A DNA stretch of 64,000 nt from Siphonodentalium dalli. Lineage: Eukaryota > Mollusca > Scaphopoda > Gadilida > Siphonodentaliidae. Both the position numbers and the translations under genes were made by a program. Below, in pieces: positions 49,314 to 60,231 of the stretch. Where the stretch lies: the NCBI GenBank assembly GCA_032622095.1, contig CP136063.1:270563426-270627425 (forward strand), in the 5' to 3' direction. Position 1 is the first letter of the stretch. The number at the start of each line of letters is the position of its first letter. The notes beneath the pieces were generated by a model. That model made no database searches. It was not told the DNA's origin and saw only the letters and a list, made by a program, of their open reading frames with translations.

Positions 49314-51681
49314 TAATCCCAATGCTAAGAAAGTGGTGGCGAAAATTGTCGACAGCCTTGAATTAGTAGACGTCTGGCGCATAAATAATCCAGAAGAAAA
49401 ACGATATACATGGAGGAGAAAATCTCCAATAAAAATGGCACAACTCGATTATTTTATGATTTCATCTGATATGCTAAGCCTAACTGGAGCAGGGCCCATA
49501 ATTCTGCCGGGTTATAGATCAGACCACTCTATTATTTCGCTGGCGGTAGACATTATCGAAATAAAAACAGGTAGAGGCTTCTGGAAATTTAATAACTCCC
49601 TCCTCCAAATTAAAGAATACTCAAATATAGTTAAAAACATTATTGAAGAAAATAAAGTCCGCTACAAATATAACAAATTCGATACAACGGTAAACAAGAA
49701 ATTATTTTTAGATGCTGTTCTTTTGGATATAAGGGGGGCTACAATCCACTTTTCATCAAAACAAAAACGTCAGACCATCCAAAACGAAAATACTTTAAAC
49801 GCAAGGAAAGAAATGTTAATGATAGATATTGATTCTCCTTCTGCAAACTACGAAACAAAGCATAATCTTATGAATGAGCTTGAAAACATTGAATCCGAAC
49901 TTCGCGAAATTCGCCAAAAACAAATACGTGGTGCAATGATTAGATCTCGTGCCAGATGGATCGAGGAAGGGGAAAAGCCAACTAAATACTTTTTGAATTT
50001 AGAAAAACGGAACTTCATATCAAAAACTTTTACCAGTCTGATCGACGAAAATGGAAACAAAATAACAGATCAAAATGCCATCATGACCCACACACGTAAT
50101 TTCTATGCGAATCTTTACTCAGAGAAGCCAACTGAAGAAATAAATTTGAAACAGTTTTGTAACGGAAATCATCCACATTTGTCCGATACTGAGGCCAAAA
50201 ATATCGAAGGCTCAATCACACTAGAGGAAATAACATACGTTCTCAAAAATACAAAAAACGCAAAATGCCCGGGCCCTACAGGATATACATATGAATTTTA
50301 CAAATTCTTCTGGTCAGACATAGGTCCCTTATTAGTCGAATCCCTAAACACTTCTTTTTCTTCCGGAGAACTTTCTATTACTCAGAAACAAGGAATCATC
50401 ACACTTATACCAAAAAAGGATAAAAATAGACAACTGTTGAAAAATTGGAGGCCAATATCCTTATTGAATACATCATACAAACTTGCGTCCGCGTGTGTAG
50501 CAGAACGACTGAAAAAAGTACTGCCCCACATCATTGAAAACTATCAGACTGGATTCTTAGCTGGGCGATACATCGGAGATAATACCAGACTAATTTACGA
50601 TCTTATTCACAAATGTAATGAACGCAAAATACCGGGACTCCTGCTCCTCGTAGACTTTGAAAAGGCCTTTGATTCTGTATCGTGGCGTTTTTTAGAAAGA
50701 TGTTTAAACTTTTTCAATTTTGGAGTGGACATGAAAAAATGGATTACAATCCTCTATAGAAACTCGAGCTCTTCCGTACTTTTAAATGGACACATTTCAC
50801 AAACTTTTAAGCTATCAAGAGGCTGTCGACAAGGTGACCCAATATCGCCTTATATTTTCCTCCTGTGTGCAGAAATACTAGCACTAATGGTAAGACAGAA
50901 TGTGAATATAAATGGTATACATCTCGGCATCTCAGAATATAAGATCACACAATACGCGGACGATACAACGCTTATTCTCGACGACTCAGAAAGGAGTGTT
51001 CGCGAAGCATATTCTACGCTTGATGTTTTTGCCCGGATATCTGGTTTAAAAATTAACCCAGAGAAGTGTCAGGCGGCGTGGGTAGGGTCCCGTAATTACG
51101 ATAGACCACACTTCATTCGCGACTTAAGTATCACAGTAACTGAACAATTTACCTTTTTATGGATCCATTTTAATGTTGACTTGCCAAAAATGCAAAGTAA
51201 TTATGACGATAAAATGGACGAAATAAGAAAGACGATCACATCATGGAAACACCGGTTGCTCACACCAATTGGTAGATTAATAGTCATCAAGACATTAATT
51301 CTCCCCAAATTGACACATCTATTTCTAACTCTTCCTAATCCGCACCGCGAATTTTATAAAAAGCTAAACACATTGCTCTGTAACTTCTTATGGAATTCGA
51401 AAAGAGATCGAGTCAGTCGACAACAGATTAGCAGTAACATATCAGATGGTGGCTTGAAAATGATTAATGTGGAGACATTCAATTCATCAATTAAAATAAC
51501 CTGGATACGACCCCTCATTACAAAAAAATGCAAATGGGCACCTCTCATCTCGGATCTTCCTATTTTAGATGACCCACTGTACCTCACTTATGACAGAAAA
51601 TATATATTACAACACTTAAGCGTGCTGTCAAATCCATTTTGGAAAGATGTATTTTCATCATGGTGTGAGTATTTAAATTGA
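49306..51681 (+). pseudogene. L1/Tx1-like LINE ORF2 fragment (endonuclease end, reverse transcriptase)
   Basis: The 791-codon frame encodes a non-LTR retrotransposon polyprotein truncated inside the endonuclease. Residues 1-85 hold only the end of the APE-type endonuclease, with the conserved RSDHS near 71. The reverse transcriptase has WRPISLLN at 381, LVDFEKAFDSV at 448, RGCRQGDPISP at 505 and the catalytic YADD at 550-553. The thumb and C-terminal region follow. The first codons derive from the tandem-core repeat, so the ATG is accidental. A frame change at about 51,680 leads into 51,678-52,040. I assign it to the L1/Tx1 group from the RT motifs. Confidence 0.9.
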
Positions 51682-52193
51682 ACTCCAAAAATCAAAATGT
51701 TTTGTCGAAAACGATATGGAATAATCCAGCAATTACTATCTATGGGCGATACATCAATTTCAACTCATGGAGGGCAAAGGGAGTAATGTTCATCAACGAT
51801 TTGATCCAGAGCGATGGAAGGTTTCACACACCACAGTCAATGTTAAGCACGTATAATATAAGAACAAACTTTATTTCTTTAACCAGTATCACTCGACAAA
51901 TATTGGAAATATCGAAAAAAATAGACCAACCACAGAGACGAATTGCTAGCCCATTTCTTCCAGACAATTTTGTAACTACTGTACGCGACCAAAAAGGTGG
52001 ACAAGAATTTTACAGAATTCTCAATGGGAACAAGAACTAGGTATAATCAACTCTTGGGACACTCACTTTAAACTACCGTTCACTACGACGCCTGATACTA
52101 AACTGCAATGGTTACAATATCGAATAAACATTCGAATCCTTGCGACCAATCGATTTCTTAATATAATAAAGCTAAGACAAAATGTTAGATGCG
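51678..52193 (+). pseudogene. LINE ORF2 C-terminal part, shifted frame, truncated
   Basis: A 120-codon frame continues the LINE protein (NPAITIYGRYINFNSWRAKG). After a stop near 52,038 the homologous reading appears to continue, with WDTHFKLPF and LQWLQYRINIRILATN, typical of the region ahead of the LINE C-terminal zinc knuckle. It breaks off at about the first knuckle cysteine (VRCERR), where tandem-core repeat sequence takes over. There is no 3' UTR or poly(A), so it did not end as a normal LINE insertion. Confidence 0.75.
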
Positions 52194-52285
52194 AAAGACG
52201 CAAAGGTACGACCTGTAGCCCGCGCCAAAGGAAATTGTTGACGGACACAAACACGCACACGTGGACGACGTTGAGCTAATAATGA
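52194..52285 (+). mobile_element. Tandem-core element, right tail after LINE fragment
   Basis: GCAAAGGTACGACCTGTAGC resumes the 163-bp core, followed by TTGTTGACGGACACAAACAC and CACACGTGGACGACGTTGAG. This is the same tail as at 9,560-9,655. Confidence 0.8.
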
Positions 52286-52410
52286 ATATGTGATGTGTCG
52301 CTTTTAATGAATTGGCAATGGCAGCAGTATGGAAACGGTCACGGTCTACAGGTATTAGCGGGTTGTCACACCGGACGTTTAAGAAAATTATGATATATGT
52401 CCATGAGGAT

Positions 52411-52915
52411 CTTTTAAAGATTGGGTAAGTGTTGGCGCTGGGTATTGCTGTTAAAATGGTCACATCCATTAAAACCGCCATAAACAGAATTAATATTATA
52501 AACAAACCTTGTTCTTGTACCAATCATAAATACATGTATCACATTAATTTCAGCATGTTGTTATGTTAGTACTTTGTGTTACATTGTATGTAAGCAAACG
52601 TCATCTTATGTAAACAAACAGTACATGTATGAAAAGAGAATGCGATAAGCAAAACACTCAACACCGAGTAGACCCCCATTGCATATAAATGTATATGAAC
52701 TGTTGTTAGAAATGCCACCATTATTTACAACATACCGCATTACCGGTATAGCCATTTAATAAGCTAAATCTAAGATTTTGGTGTTGAATGGGTAACCACG
52801 AATCACTCTCAACCTAATCAATCGCCACGGTGTTTTGCTTATCGCTCACTATTTACATGCTGTATATATACAAACGCTCCGCTCACACAAAGTGTTTTGC
52901 GGAAAATAACGCATT
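52411..52915. mobile_element. Decayed TTAA-type MITE with internal foldback
   Basis: TTTTAAAGATTGGGTAAGTG, CTGGGTATTGCTGTTAAAAT and AAAACCGCCATAAACAG resemble the left half of the TTAA family at 19,990. Inside, GCGATAAGCAAAACACTCAACACC and GGTGTTTTGCTTATCGC form an inverted pair. The right end is uncertain. Confidence 0.45.
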
Positions 52916-53444
52916 CTTAATATGATGATGATGATTGTTTATTTGTATAATATTTACAAGCTTATGACAATGGTGATAATAAACAAACAAAAATGATATT
53001 ATACAGGAGCGACATGGCCCAGATGGGCCGTCTTACTGTCGCCCCTAATGATCATTTTTTCAAAAATATAACATAATAGACCAAATGATGTACCTGACTT
53101 CGTCCGCGTTATTTAGGGATTTCTCTACGATCGCCTCCGTTTGGACAAAATATACAGCATCTGGACAAACGATGAGTCGAGGTCCAGAAACATATGAGTG
53201 TATGTGCGTTACGGTAGGTCAATGCCAAGGACAGTCGCATGTGAAATTAGACATGCCCATATTGTTTCCAGGATGAAAGAAGCCTACCGTACATACAACG
53301 TACATGTACCAATCGATTGGTTGAGGTCCAGACACATACCTATAGTATATGAGCATATACCTACATGTATATGAGCGATGTCATGGTCATGGTCATGAAA
53401 TTGGACCCGCCCATTTCCGGGATCAAAGTAGACATACAATACAT

Positions 53445-53803
53445 GTACCCCGCTGGACAAAACAAGTGTCCATTGGCACCGCGGTGTATTTGCTGTTCGG
53501 CTGCGGTGTCAGAGTGTGTAACTGCAGTTGAGCACCGCAGCCGAACGGCAAGTACACTGCAGCCAAACGGCAAGTTCACTGCGACCGAAAGGCAACTACC
53601 CTCACGGTCGAATGGCATGTACGCCGTGGTTAGATTTCTGGTTTGTATTGTCTTTTTTCAGTTTGATGAAAGTACACCGTGGCAAATACACCATGCCGAA
53701 TGGCAATTACATCGCTACCCAACTGTAGTTAGCCGGTGGAGCCGCGGTGTAGTTGCATTTCGGCCGCGGTGGCAATGCTAACCGAACCGCAGTTAAGTGG
53801 ACC
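53445..53803. mobile_element. GTGTCC-ended element, inverted copy
   Basis: It begins ACCCCGCTGGACAAAAC, followed by AAGTGTCCATTGG, and runs to GCAGTTAAGTGGACC. It matches 9,884-10,253 in reverse. The interior shows at least six GCCGAACGGCAAGTACAC-type modules in both orientations. Confidence 0.75.
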
Positions 53804-54225
53804 CACACACAGACAGAAGTTCCGAAAAACAACCGATGAACTAATGACCGACGATGAAAAACAACTAACGAAAAAACACACCGGCTGACGAATGGTGGCA
53901 AATGACAGATAAATGACGAGGATGACGATGGCAAAACAACTACGAAGAAAAATACCAACTAATGACAAAAAATGACTGATGACGAAAAACAAATGGCCAA
54001 CGACTAACACGATGTCAAACAATCGATGACATAAATTACTGATGACGAACAACAAACAACCAAAGATGAACACGATGTCGAATGATCGACGACCAAAAAT
54101 GTCTTGATGACAAACACATCGACCCAGGCCTGCAGGTTTCAAAATGATGTGTAAACTACAGTACATGTATTTTGTTTTCGCCTGGTTTGTGCTTAGGTAA
54201 TCCTAGTCCAAATCTACGGGATATA
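53804..54225. repeat. Degenerate short repeat, GATGACGAAAAACAA-type
   Basis: Motifs such as GACGATGAAAAACAAC, AATGACTGATGACGAA and AACACGATGTC recur with irregular spacing on one strand. Long frames on the opposite strand are repeat-driven and hydrophobic, and are not called as genes. Confidence 0.6.
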
Positions 54226-54357
54226 ATGTACCCTGCTGGACAAAACAAGTTTCCACTTGACCACGGTGCAGTTAGCATTGCCACCGCAGCCGAAATGCAC
54301 TACATTGTACACCGCGGCTCCACTGGCTAACTACAGTTGGGTTGCGGTGTACCTGCC
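54226..54357. mobile_element. GTGTCC-ended element, truncated copy inside the degenerate repeat
   Basis: ACCCTGCTGGACAAAAC starts the copy; it breaks off after GGTGTACCTGCCA. Degenerate GACGA/ACAAA repeat resumes immediately on the right. Confidence 0.65.
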
Positions 54358-54570
54358 ACAAAAACCACGACTGATGACAAATGAACAAAGGTGAAAACAA
54401 ACGACCAACAATAAACATGAGGACAAACTACCAAGGACGAAAAACGACAGACGACAACCAAACATGAATGACGACAAACACACTGACTGTGACACTGACG
54501 ACCAACGAATGACGACGACAAATTGTCAAATGATGAAAAATGATTAAATGAAAAAATAATCAATTTTTTT
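54358..54570. repeat. Degenerate short repeat, continuation
   Basis: Same GACGACAAA, GAAAAACGACAGACGACAA type as at 53,804-54,225, ending in AATGATTAAATGAAAAAAT. Confidence 0.55.
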
Positions 54571-54989
54571 AAAGCAAACATACTTACCTTTATATGGCTT
54601 TTTAAAAAATCTTGGATTTGGAGAAAAATGCCTCCAGGAGCACGCATTGTGCTGTTATGTTCACAACACCACCAGAATCCTCATCAGATATAAATTCCTT
54701 GAACTTAAGTTGAAGTTGAAGATGGTAACTAGGAAACATACTACATCAAGTAAATGCCGTAAGCCGGATGACACTGACAGGGCGGTCGCTACACGGGGGA
54801 TAATTAATTATTATGCTAATGATATACCAATGATTTTTATCAGATGAAAAGACTGTAATTAATCCTCGGAAAGAACTGAGTAGGGTAAACTTGAAAGTCA
54901 GGTACATTCTATAATCTGGGAATGAATTTGATCAGTTGTTGTTGTTGTCTGCATATTCCTCAGTTATATCGGAGTACCCTGTAGTTTTT

Positions 54990-55040
54990 GCTGGATTCTG
55001 CGCAGTAACCGCCCGGAAGTCACGTGTGAAATTTACAAAA
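54990..55040 (+). promoter_or_regulatory. Possible promoter motif cluster
   Basis: CTGCGCAGTAACCGCC is followed by CCGGAAGTCACGTG: an ETS-type CCGGAAGT fused to a CACGTG E-box. Such clusters mark many metazoan housekeeping promoters. No gene start could be tied to it. Confidence 0.25.
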
Positions 55041-55129
55041 AAGCATACACGGTATTTTCGCTCTTGGTATAGAAATATAGAAAAATGATATGACGTTATA
55101 ATTCACCTGCATTTAGGTAAAAAGCACAT

Positions 55130-55985
55130 TTGGTGGTTGCTATAATTGGGTGACGAAAACAAAATCGAATGGAACTCTTTTCAGTTGTAATCGTAAGACA
55201 AGTAATGTAAGGTGTATATACAATGAGTTGAGAAAACCGTTATTATGGAGACATATATAACCAGCATATACGTGTCTCCTTAATGACGGGTTATTATCTA
55301 TCAGTTAACTTGGCGAAGTTACCCAATAGGTAGCTTTTATGGACACGCATTTATACCTATACAGTCAAAAACTCTGTGGCATACAAAATCATCTAGAACT
55401 CTTTTGAGCTGTAATCATAAGGAAAAATAATATAACGTGTATATACAAGACGTTGTATGCACATACGTACATGCTGGTTATTATGTCTATGGTAAAATGT
55501 CGAAATGTTATGCATTTGTCACACTTCGGCATCCATCTTGGCCGCCATATTGGGATTTGGGTTGATATTTTTGCTAGTGGGTAAGAGTTTTATATTGAAT
55601 GGGTGCAAGGGTCGACCAATATCTCCTGGACTAAAATAAGATCAAAATTGTATTGTTCTGACATATTGACACTTACGTCTCCACAATGCTGGTGTTTTAC
55701 TTACCAACGTGGTGTACATTTTGACTTGCAATCAGTCTATAAATGGGTGGCATAAACAAAATCAAATATAATTCTTTTAAGTTGTAGTCATAAGAGACAA
55801 TAACCTAACGTGTATATACAATGAGCTGAAAAGCGTTATTAGGGAGACATATACATATACTCAGAATATATGTGTCTCCCTATTCAATGTTTATTAACGA
55901 TCAGTTAACTTGACGAAGTTAATATTCCAACAGTGCTCGCTATGTGACATCTGTGGACACGCTTATATCCACCGACGCGTGGGTG
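55130..55985 (+). repeat. Imperfect triplicated module with a conserved hairpin
   Basis: Modules near 55,145-55,370, 55,370-55,470 and 55,735-55,985 share AAAATC-AA-AACTCTTTT-AG, TGTAATC-TAAG-CAA and GTGTATATACAA. Two of them also carry a hairpin, GGAGACATATATAACC against CATATACGTGTCTCC, and TCAGTTAACTTGGCGAAGTTA. The middle module is shortened. Confidence 0.6.
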
Positions 55986-56137
55986 GTGGGGTGCGTTGGT
56001 GCGGTTCGACCGATGACACATCATGGTCGATTGCTCCTCCAACAAACGCTTAAATTGCGGCTAGATTGGTTGGAGTTCAACGTCTGATCACCATAGCAAG
56101 TCAACATGATTAAGAGAGGGGTAATTTGTGAGAACTG

Positions 56138-56258
56138 ATGTTCGTTGTGATGAATCCGGGAAGACAAGATGTGCCGGCTAGCATAACGAGGGCCTGGAAC
56201 CTACGTCATAAAATAAAGTTTTTTGGTGAAAATTGGCGGATGTTCGAAACGACTCGAA
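56138..56258 (+). other. Possible short first exon
   Basis: An ATG frame of 40 codons (starting MFVVMNPGRQDVPAS) runs without stop into a donor-like GAA|GTGAGT at 56,259. There is a stop just upstream of the ATG. No family is recognised. Joined directly to the exon-like sequence at 63,799 it would be out of frame, so any link between the two is not supported. Confidence 0.2.
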
Positions 56259-56621
56259 GTGAGTATTTCTCGTTTTTGTGCATAATCCAATAACAAATCA
56301 TTGCTTATGAGCCGTAAAACATTGTTTGCTAGCTCACAGTCAACTCCACCGAGATATATATGTAACTATGGTCAAGATTATCGCGTTCAGGTGGTTTCCG
56401 TCACCAATTTTCGAGGCATGTTTCAAAGTTTTGAAATGGTAACGCCCACATGGGCTTTTAAAACAGGAACTTTAACGAAACTGGTAACGCTTACATACAA
56501 TCAACATGTGATTCCAGAATCGGCAATTTCGCTGAATACTTGCTTTCACTTGCCGATTATCGCATTTAGTTTTAAGACTTGTATGCCTTCACAGTTATGG
56601 AACATGTGGAAGCATTCACAT

Positions 56622-56715
56622 GTGTATATTTACATCCTAAGTGTGATCATCACTAAATCCAGCATTCTGATTGGTCAGCGCTCACGTGGCTAGTTGCAAT
56701 TATTTACCGGTGAAT
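56622..56715 (-). repeat. Dispersed repeat with CCAAT and CACGTG motifs, beside the LTR
   Basis: Inverted copy of 15,568-15,665 (TCATCACTAAATCCAGCA, CTGATTGGTC, CACGTGGCTAGTTGC). It ends at GGTGAAT, where the LTR begins, so the retroelement appears to have integrated within this repeat. Confidence 0.6.
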
Positions 56716-57192
56716 TGTGAGGTAATGAACAGAACACATAGGTATCTGTACAAGTTGTTAATACGTTACAAGTCTTTAATATGTCGTGAATACAAGTAGT
56801 GTATATAAATGTAATAATCAAGTCGCCGCGAAGTAAAGCCCCCGAATGGGTGATGCCTGGCGAGGTGATGCCTGGAGATGTGTACGAACCTCAAGATGAG
56901 ATGAGTCTAGTGAAAGCATAATGTGATGGGATGTAGCTGCGTCTTATATACTCTTTGGGATGAATATTAGATGAGGTATTTGGCAATACACATCGGGATT
57001 GGTTCTGCCGTTATGGTCATTTCCCATGACCATATTTGGGAGCCATGTTCATTGCGTGTATGTCCTCGCTGGGAGTGAGATGTGTGAGGTTTCATTAAGG
57101 AACCGAATACGAATATTTGGGACAGTCATATGGTCTGAATCAATTTGTGGGATTATAATGGGGTATGGGCAATTGTATATGGAGTTATGTCA
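56716..57192 (-). repeat. LTR of the env-bearing retroelement (3' LTR)
   Basis: 477 bp; homologous to the LTR at 40,897-41,383 along its length. Minus-strand boundaries are TGACATAAC and CCTCACA. TATATAAG and AATAAA are at equivalent positions. As env lies upstream on the minus strand, this is the 3' LTR of its element. Confidence 0.9.
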
Positions 57193-58064
57193 CATATGTC
57201 GCCCACCCGTGTAAGATTTTTAGCGCAGCGGAAAATCTGATGTAATATCAAAATTATGGACATAACTGGGGTATTTGTGATCGTGTAATGTGGATAAGGC
57301 TGAATGAAGTGTGATCACGATGGTGAGAATATAGTAAGTTGATCGATACATTGTAAAATTGAGTAGGATGAAGGTATGACGAATACATGTGGAACAAAGT
57401 TGTTTTAAAATGATAATACACAATATTAAGAGATTATGAAATAAATGGTGGGAAAAGCATATATGGTTTGGTATATAAAATGATCGTACATGCAGTCATA
57501 ATGCGTGCTAGGTTGATATGTAGGGTAAGATGTGATGATAGATTACAGAGATACAAGTTTGAGAAGTAATGAATATAACAATACGGTAATAGTGCATGGT
57601 ATGTTTTGGTAAAGGAAATTATGGTACATATACGTATATTATTGTTATGTTATATAAATTCATGTTGTATTATACATTAAATCATGACGATATGTATACA
57701 TTTGTGATTTTGGTTGTGAGAGACCAACTGTTTCACATCTGCCGTCAATTGCACAGAGAAATTTGTGAGTGTGATATCAGAGGTGATATATTGCTTGGAA
57801 TGTGGCATAGCGTGTTGGCGCTGTTAATTTGGTCGGGGAGACATATATTAATGTGTTTGTTTGATAGGTGACGAGATCCTTAACGAATTCTATTGATGAT
57901 AATTGATGGGCAGTTATGTTAACGTTTGAGGTTGGCACGTGTCATGATGGTGTTGGTGTATACAGCTGTTGGGATGTGTGTAGTAACGAGAATTGGAAAT
58001 TTTCTATGGGTTTGTACCCCTTATATACAAAAATTGTGTTCTTGATAATGTGTATTTGTAGTGA
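57193..58064 (-). other. Retroelement 3' untranslated region
   Basis: Between the small ORF and the 3' LTR. The plus strand is T/G-rich and the minus strand A/C-rich, as in the rest of the element. GGGTGGG on the minus strand next to the LTR could be a weak polypurine tract. No ORF is supported. Confidence 0.4.
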
Positions 58065-58304
58065 TCAATAGAGATTAAGGGGTGGGTTATGGACGGAAAC
58101 GTGCGTTTTGATTTTTTTCATAGGTTTTAATGTGGCTAATTCGTCATCCATGTCTCGTGGATGTTTTTTGGGAAATTGTAAATTTTCTTGTGTGCTTTCT
58201 GTCTGTGGTTGTTTAGTTGGGAATAAACGGATGTCTTTCGTAGCTTTATTAGATAATGGTCGGGTGTGTCTGTCACGAAGTTGCATGTCAGTTTCATTTA
58301 TCAT
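58065..58304 (-). CDS. Small charged ORF overlapping the env stop
   Basis: A 79-codon frame whose ATG overlaps the env stop (ATGA). It is rich in Lys, Thr and Pro, with a basic patch (PMKKIKTHV) near the C-terminus and no membrane segment. The function is unknown. It may be a small accessory protein of the retroelement, or a former env tail in a shifted frame. Confidence 0.4.
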   Translation of the reverse strand: MINETDMQLRDRHTRPLSNKATKDIRLFPTKQPQTESTQENLQFPKKHPRDMDDELATLKPMKKIKTHVSVHNPPLNLY

Positions 58305-60231
58305 TTGGTTAAGTTGACTGCGTCGCTTGGCGATTTTAATTTGTCTCGTATTATGTTCGCGTTCTGTTTTATGTTGAGATATTTTCGTAATGCACTGAAT
58401 TTACGACTTGAGATGGCGATTAGTAAAATCAAGATGAATGTAATGATTGTAGGAACAATGATTTGGTAGTAATCATATTTTTTTTATAATAGGTTGAAGG
58501 GAACTGACTGTTTGGAAAAATCATATAAAGACAGTTGTTTCATGGGGGGTAATTTGTTTGGAATTGACAATTGTGGTGGCAAGTTATGAATTTGCGAAAA
58601 TAACGGCTTCCATTGTGGCAATTTATGTAGTTCAATGGTTGACTGTAATTGAGTTATTTGTGTTTTTGATGAATTCAAAGTTGTGAATGCATTTAGCTTA
58701 ATGCTTGTCGATGTAGCTATGCACCTTGGTGGTAAAGTTATCGTTGCGACGGGGGGGGGGGGGGTAAACTGTGATTCTATACGGTCGTTTTCTTAGAAGA
58801 TTATGATGGCAATTTACTGTAAATGTGTGAGGTTTCGTCGTTGTTATAACCATGTACATGGTGCGAGTTTAATAGCGGATGGTAAATTATATTGAGGATA
58901 GATGGCTATGGGGCAATTTATGGCGGTATTCTTTGTATCATTTGTGAATATGTTAAGTAGGCAATTATGATTATGTGATGCGGCGATAAAAATATTTTGG
59001 ATTCTGCAATATGGTTAATTGTTCAGAATACATGGGTGATTGTCGATAGCAGTGATGTACTGGGATCGATCGGGAGATAATATGAGATAGTTATGAGTAA
59101 TATCAACTCGGGCTACTGTATACTTATTGTTGTGTCTGAGTTTTGGATCTCGAGGGTTTAGTGGATAGAAAAATGGTATTGCACGGAATATATCAAATTG
59201 CATTCTGATATCGCGTAAATAAATTGTAATGGTCACGATTAATCTGCTGTCTGTGAGTATGGTTTGTGTCTTCAAATGTTGGTAATATTTTGCAATTCCC
59301 GATTCCATGGGAAACGGTAATTTCAAATGGGCCGGGAGTTTCGTTATACTTTACAGTGCTTTTTTTAATTGGATTGGATTTTTTATTTCTGGAGTTAATC
59401 GGTGGGTGATTAGAGAAGCAATTTGAACTTTAAGGTGTCGCAAATACAATTTGGCTTGTATAACGTTCTGTTGTATTTCATGTAAGATTACTAGAGACTT
59501 AGCATTGATGATTGTGAATATTTCAAGTGTATGTACATGTCTTTGAGTTTTTTTGTGTTTCCTTTCGAAGTACGGTTTGTATATCAGATATTGTTGATAA
59601 TGTGTTGATTTGTTGGCGATTTTGATTTGAAATGACGCGTGTGATGTTCATGATAGAATAAGCTCTTTGAGTATTGTGTTGGATTTGTTTCTGGTTTTTA
59701 TAGAGGGATCGTATATTATCTTCTACACGTTCAATATCTGACATCGATGGGGTGCCGAACACGAACTTGGCTATGTCGCTTATAAATGGTAGGAGTGCAC
59801 GTTTGAATCTTTTGGTGTTATGGAGTTGATAATAATTATGATATTCATGTTTGATTTGTATAGTTTCCGTGAGAGCTGCTGCTAATACAGTTTGTAAATC
59901 GGTCAAAATTTTGATGAGATTAAAGTTAATGTTATTTGGTTCGTTCTTGAACGGAGGCTTATTATGGTGGTATGTGCTTTGGTGAAATTTGGCACAAATA
60001 CTATTGAGTTTAATTTTGGGCCATGTGTATGTCATTAGCGAGTCTCGCTATGTATGTATAATATGGTGTGATATCGATTAGAAAGCTAAGATCCCAATTT
60101 TCGTTTGAGACAGCGATTTGTCGGTGATGCAAAAATAACATGTTCTGGCGAGTTAACATAGCGTCATTAGTTTGAAAACCAATGAGGAGAACGAAGAGGG
60201 TTGCTTTAACGAAGTTTTCGATAGGCTTCAT
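58301..60231 (-). pseudogene. Errantivirus-type envelope (F-like fusion protein) remnant
   Basis: Envelope glycoprotein gene of an LTR retroelement, broken by several frameshifts and stops. In order on the minus strand it has: a start at 60,231 with a hydrophobic signal peptide (TLFVLLIGF); a frame change near 60,015-60,035; a furin-type RFKR site near 59,800, followed by a hydrophobic segment containing FISDIAKFVFGT and a helical heptad-like stretch rich in Asn and Gln; an ectodomain part at 59,326-59,015 (IPFFYPLNPRD); a further break at a C-run (58,752-58,763); and a membrane anchor near 58,400-58,465 (IIVPTIITFILILLI) with a basic tail ending at 58,301. This arrangement matches the F-type env shared by errantiviruses and baculoviruses. 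It cannot make an intact protein. Confidence 0.75.

Noticed and set aside
53365-54166. Frames of 138 and 145 codons, the latter hydrophobic and membrane-like
   Set aside because: They fall on the modular DNA element and the degenerate repeat; the hydrophobicity comes from translating the complement of GACGA/ACAAA repeats.
56301-56693. A 130-codon frame after the possible first exon
   Set aside because: It opens with TTG, overlaps the dispersed CCAAT repeat at its end and shows no recognisable domain.
40897-57192. A single 16-kb retroelement bounded by the two LTRs
   Set aside because: Gag-pol and env lie outside, not between, the LTRs, and the interval holds unrelated elements.
58301-60231. 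Domesticated env (syncytin-like host gene)
   Set aside because: Several frameshifts and stops break the gene, so it cannot be a preserved host fusogen in this copy.
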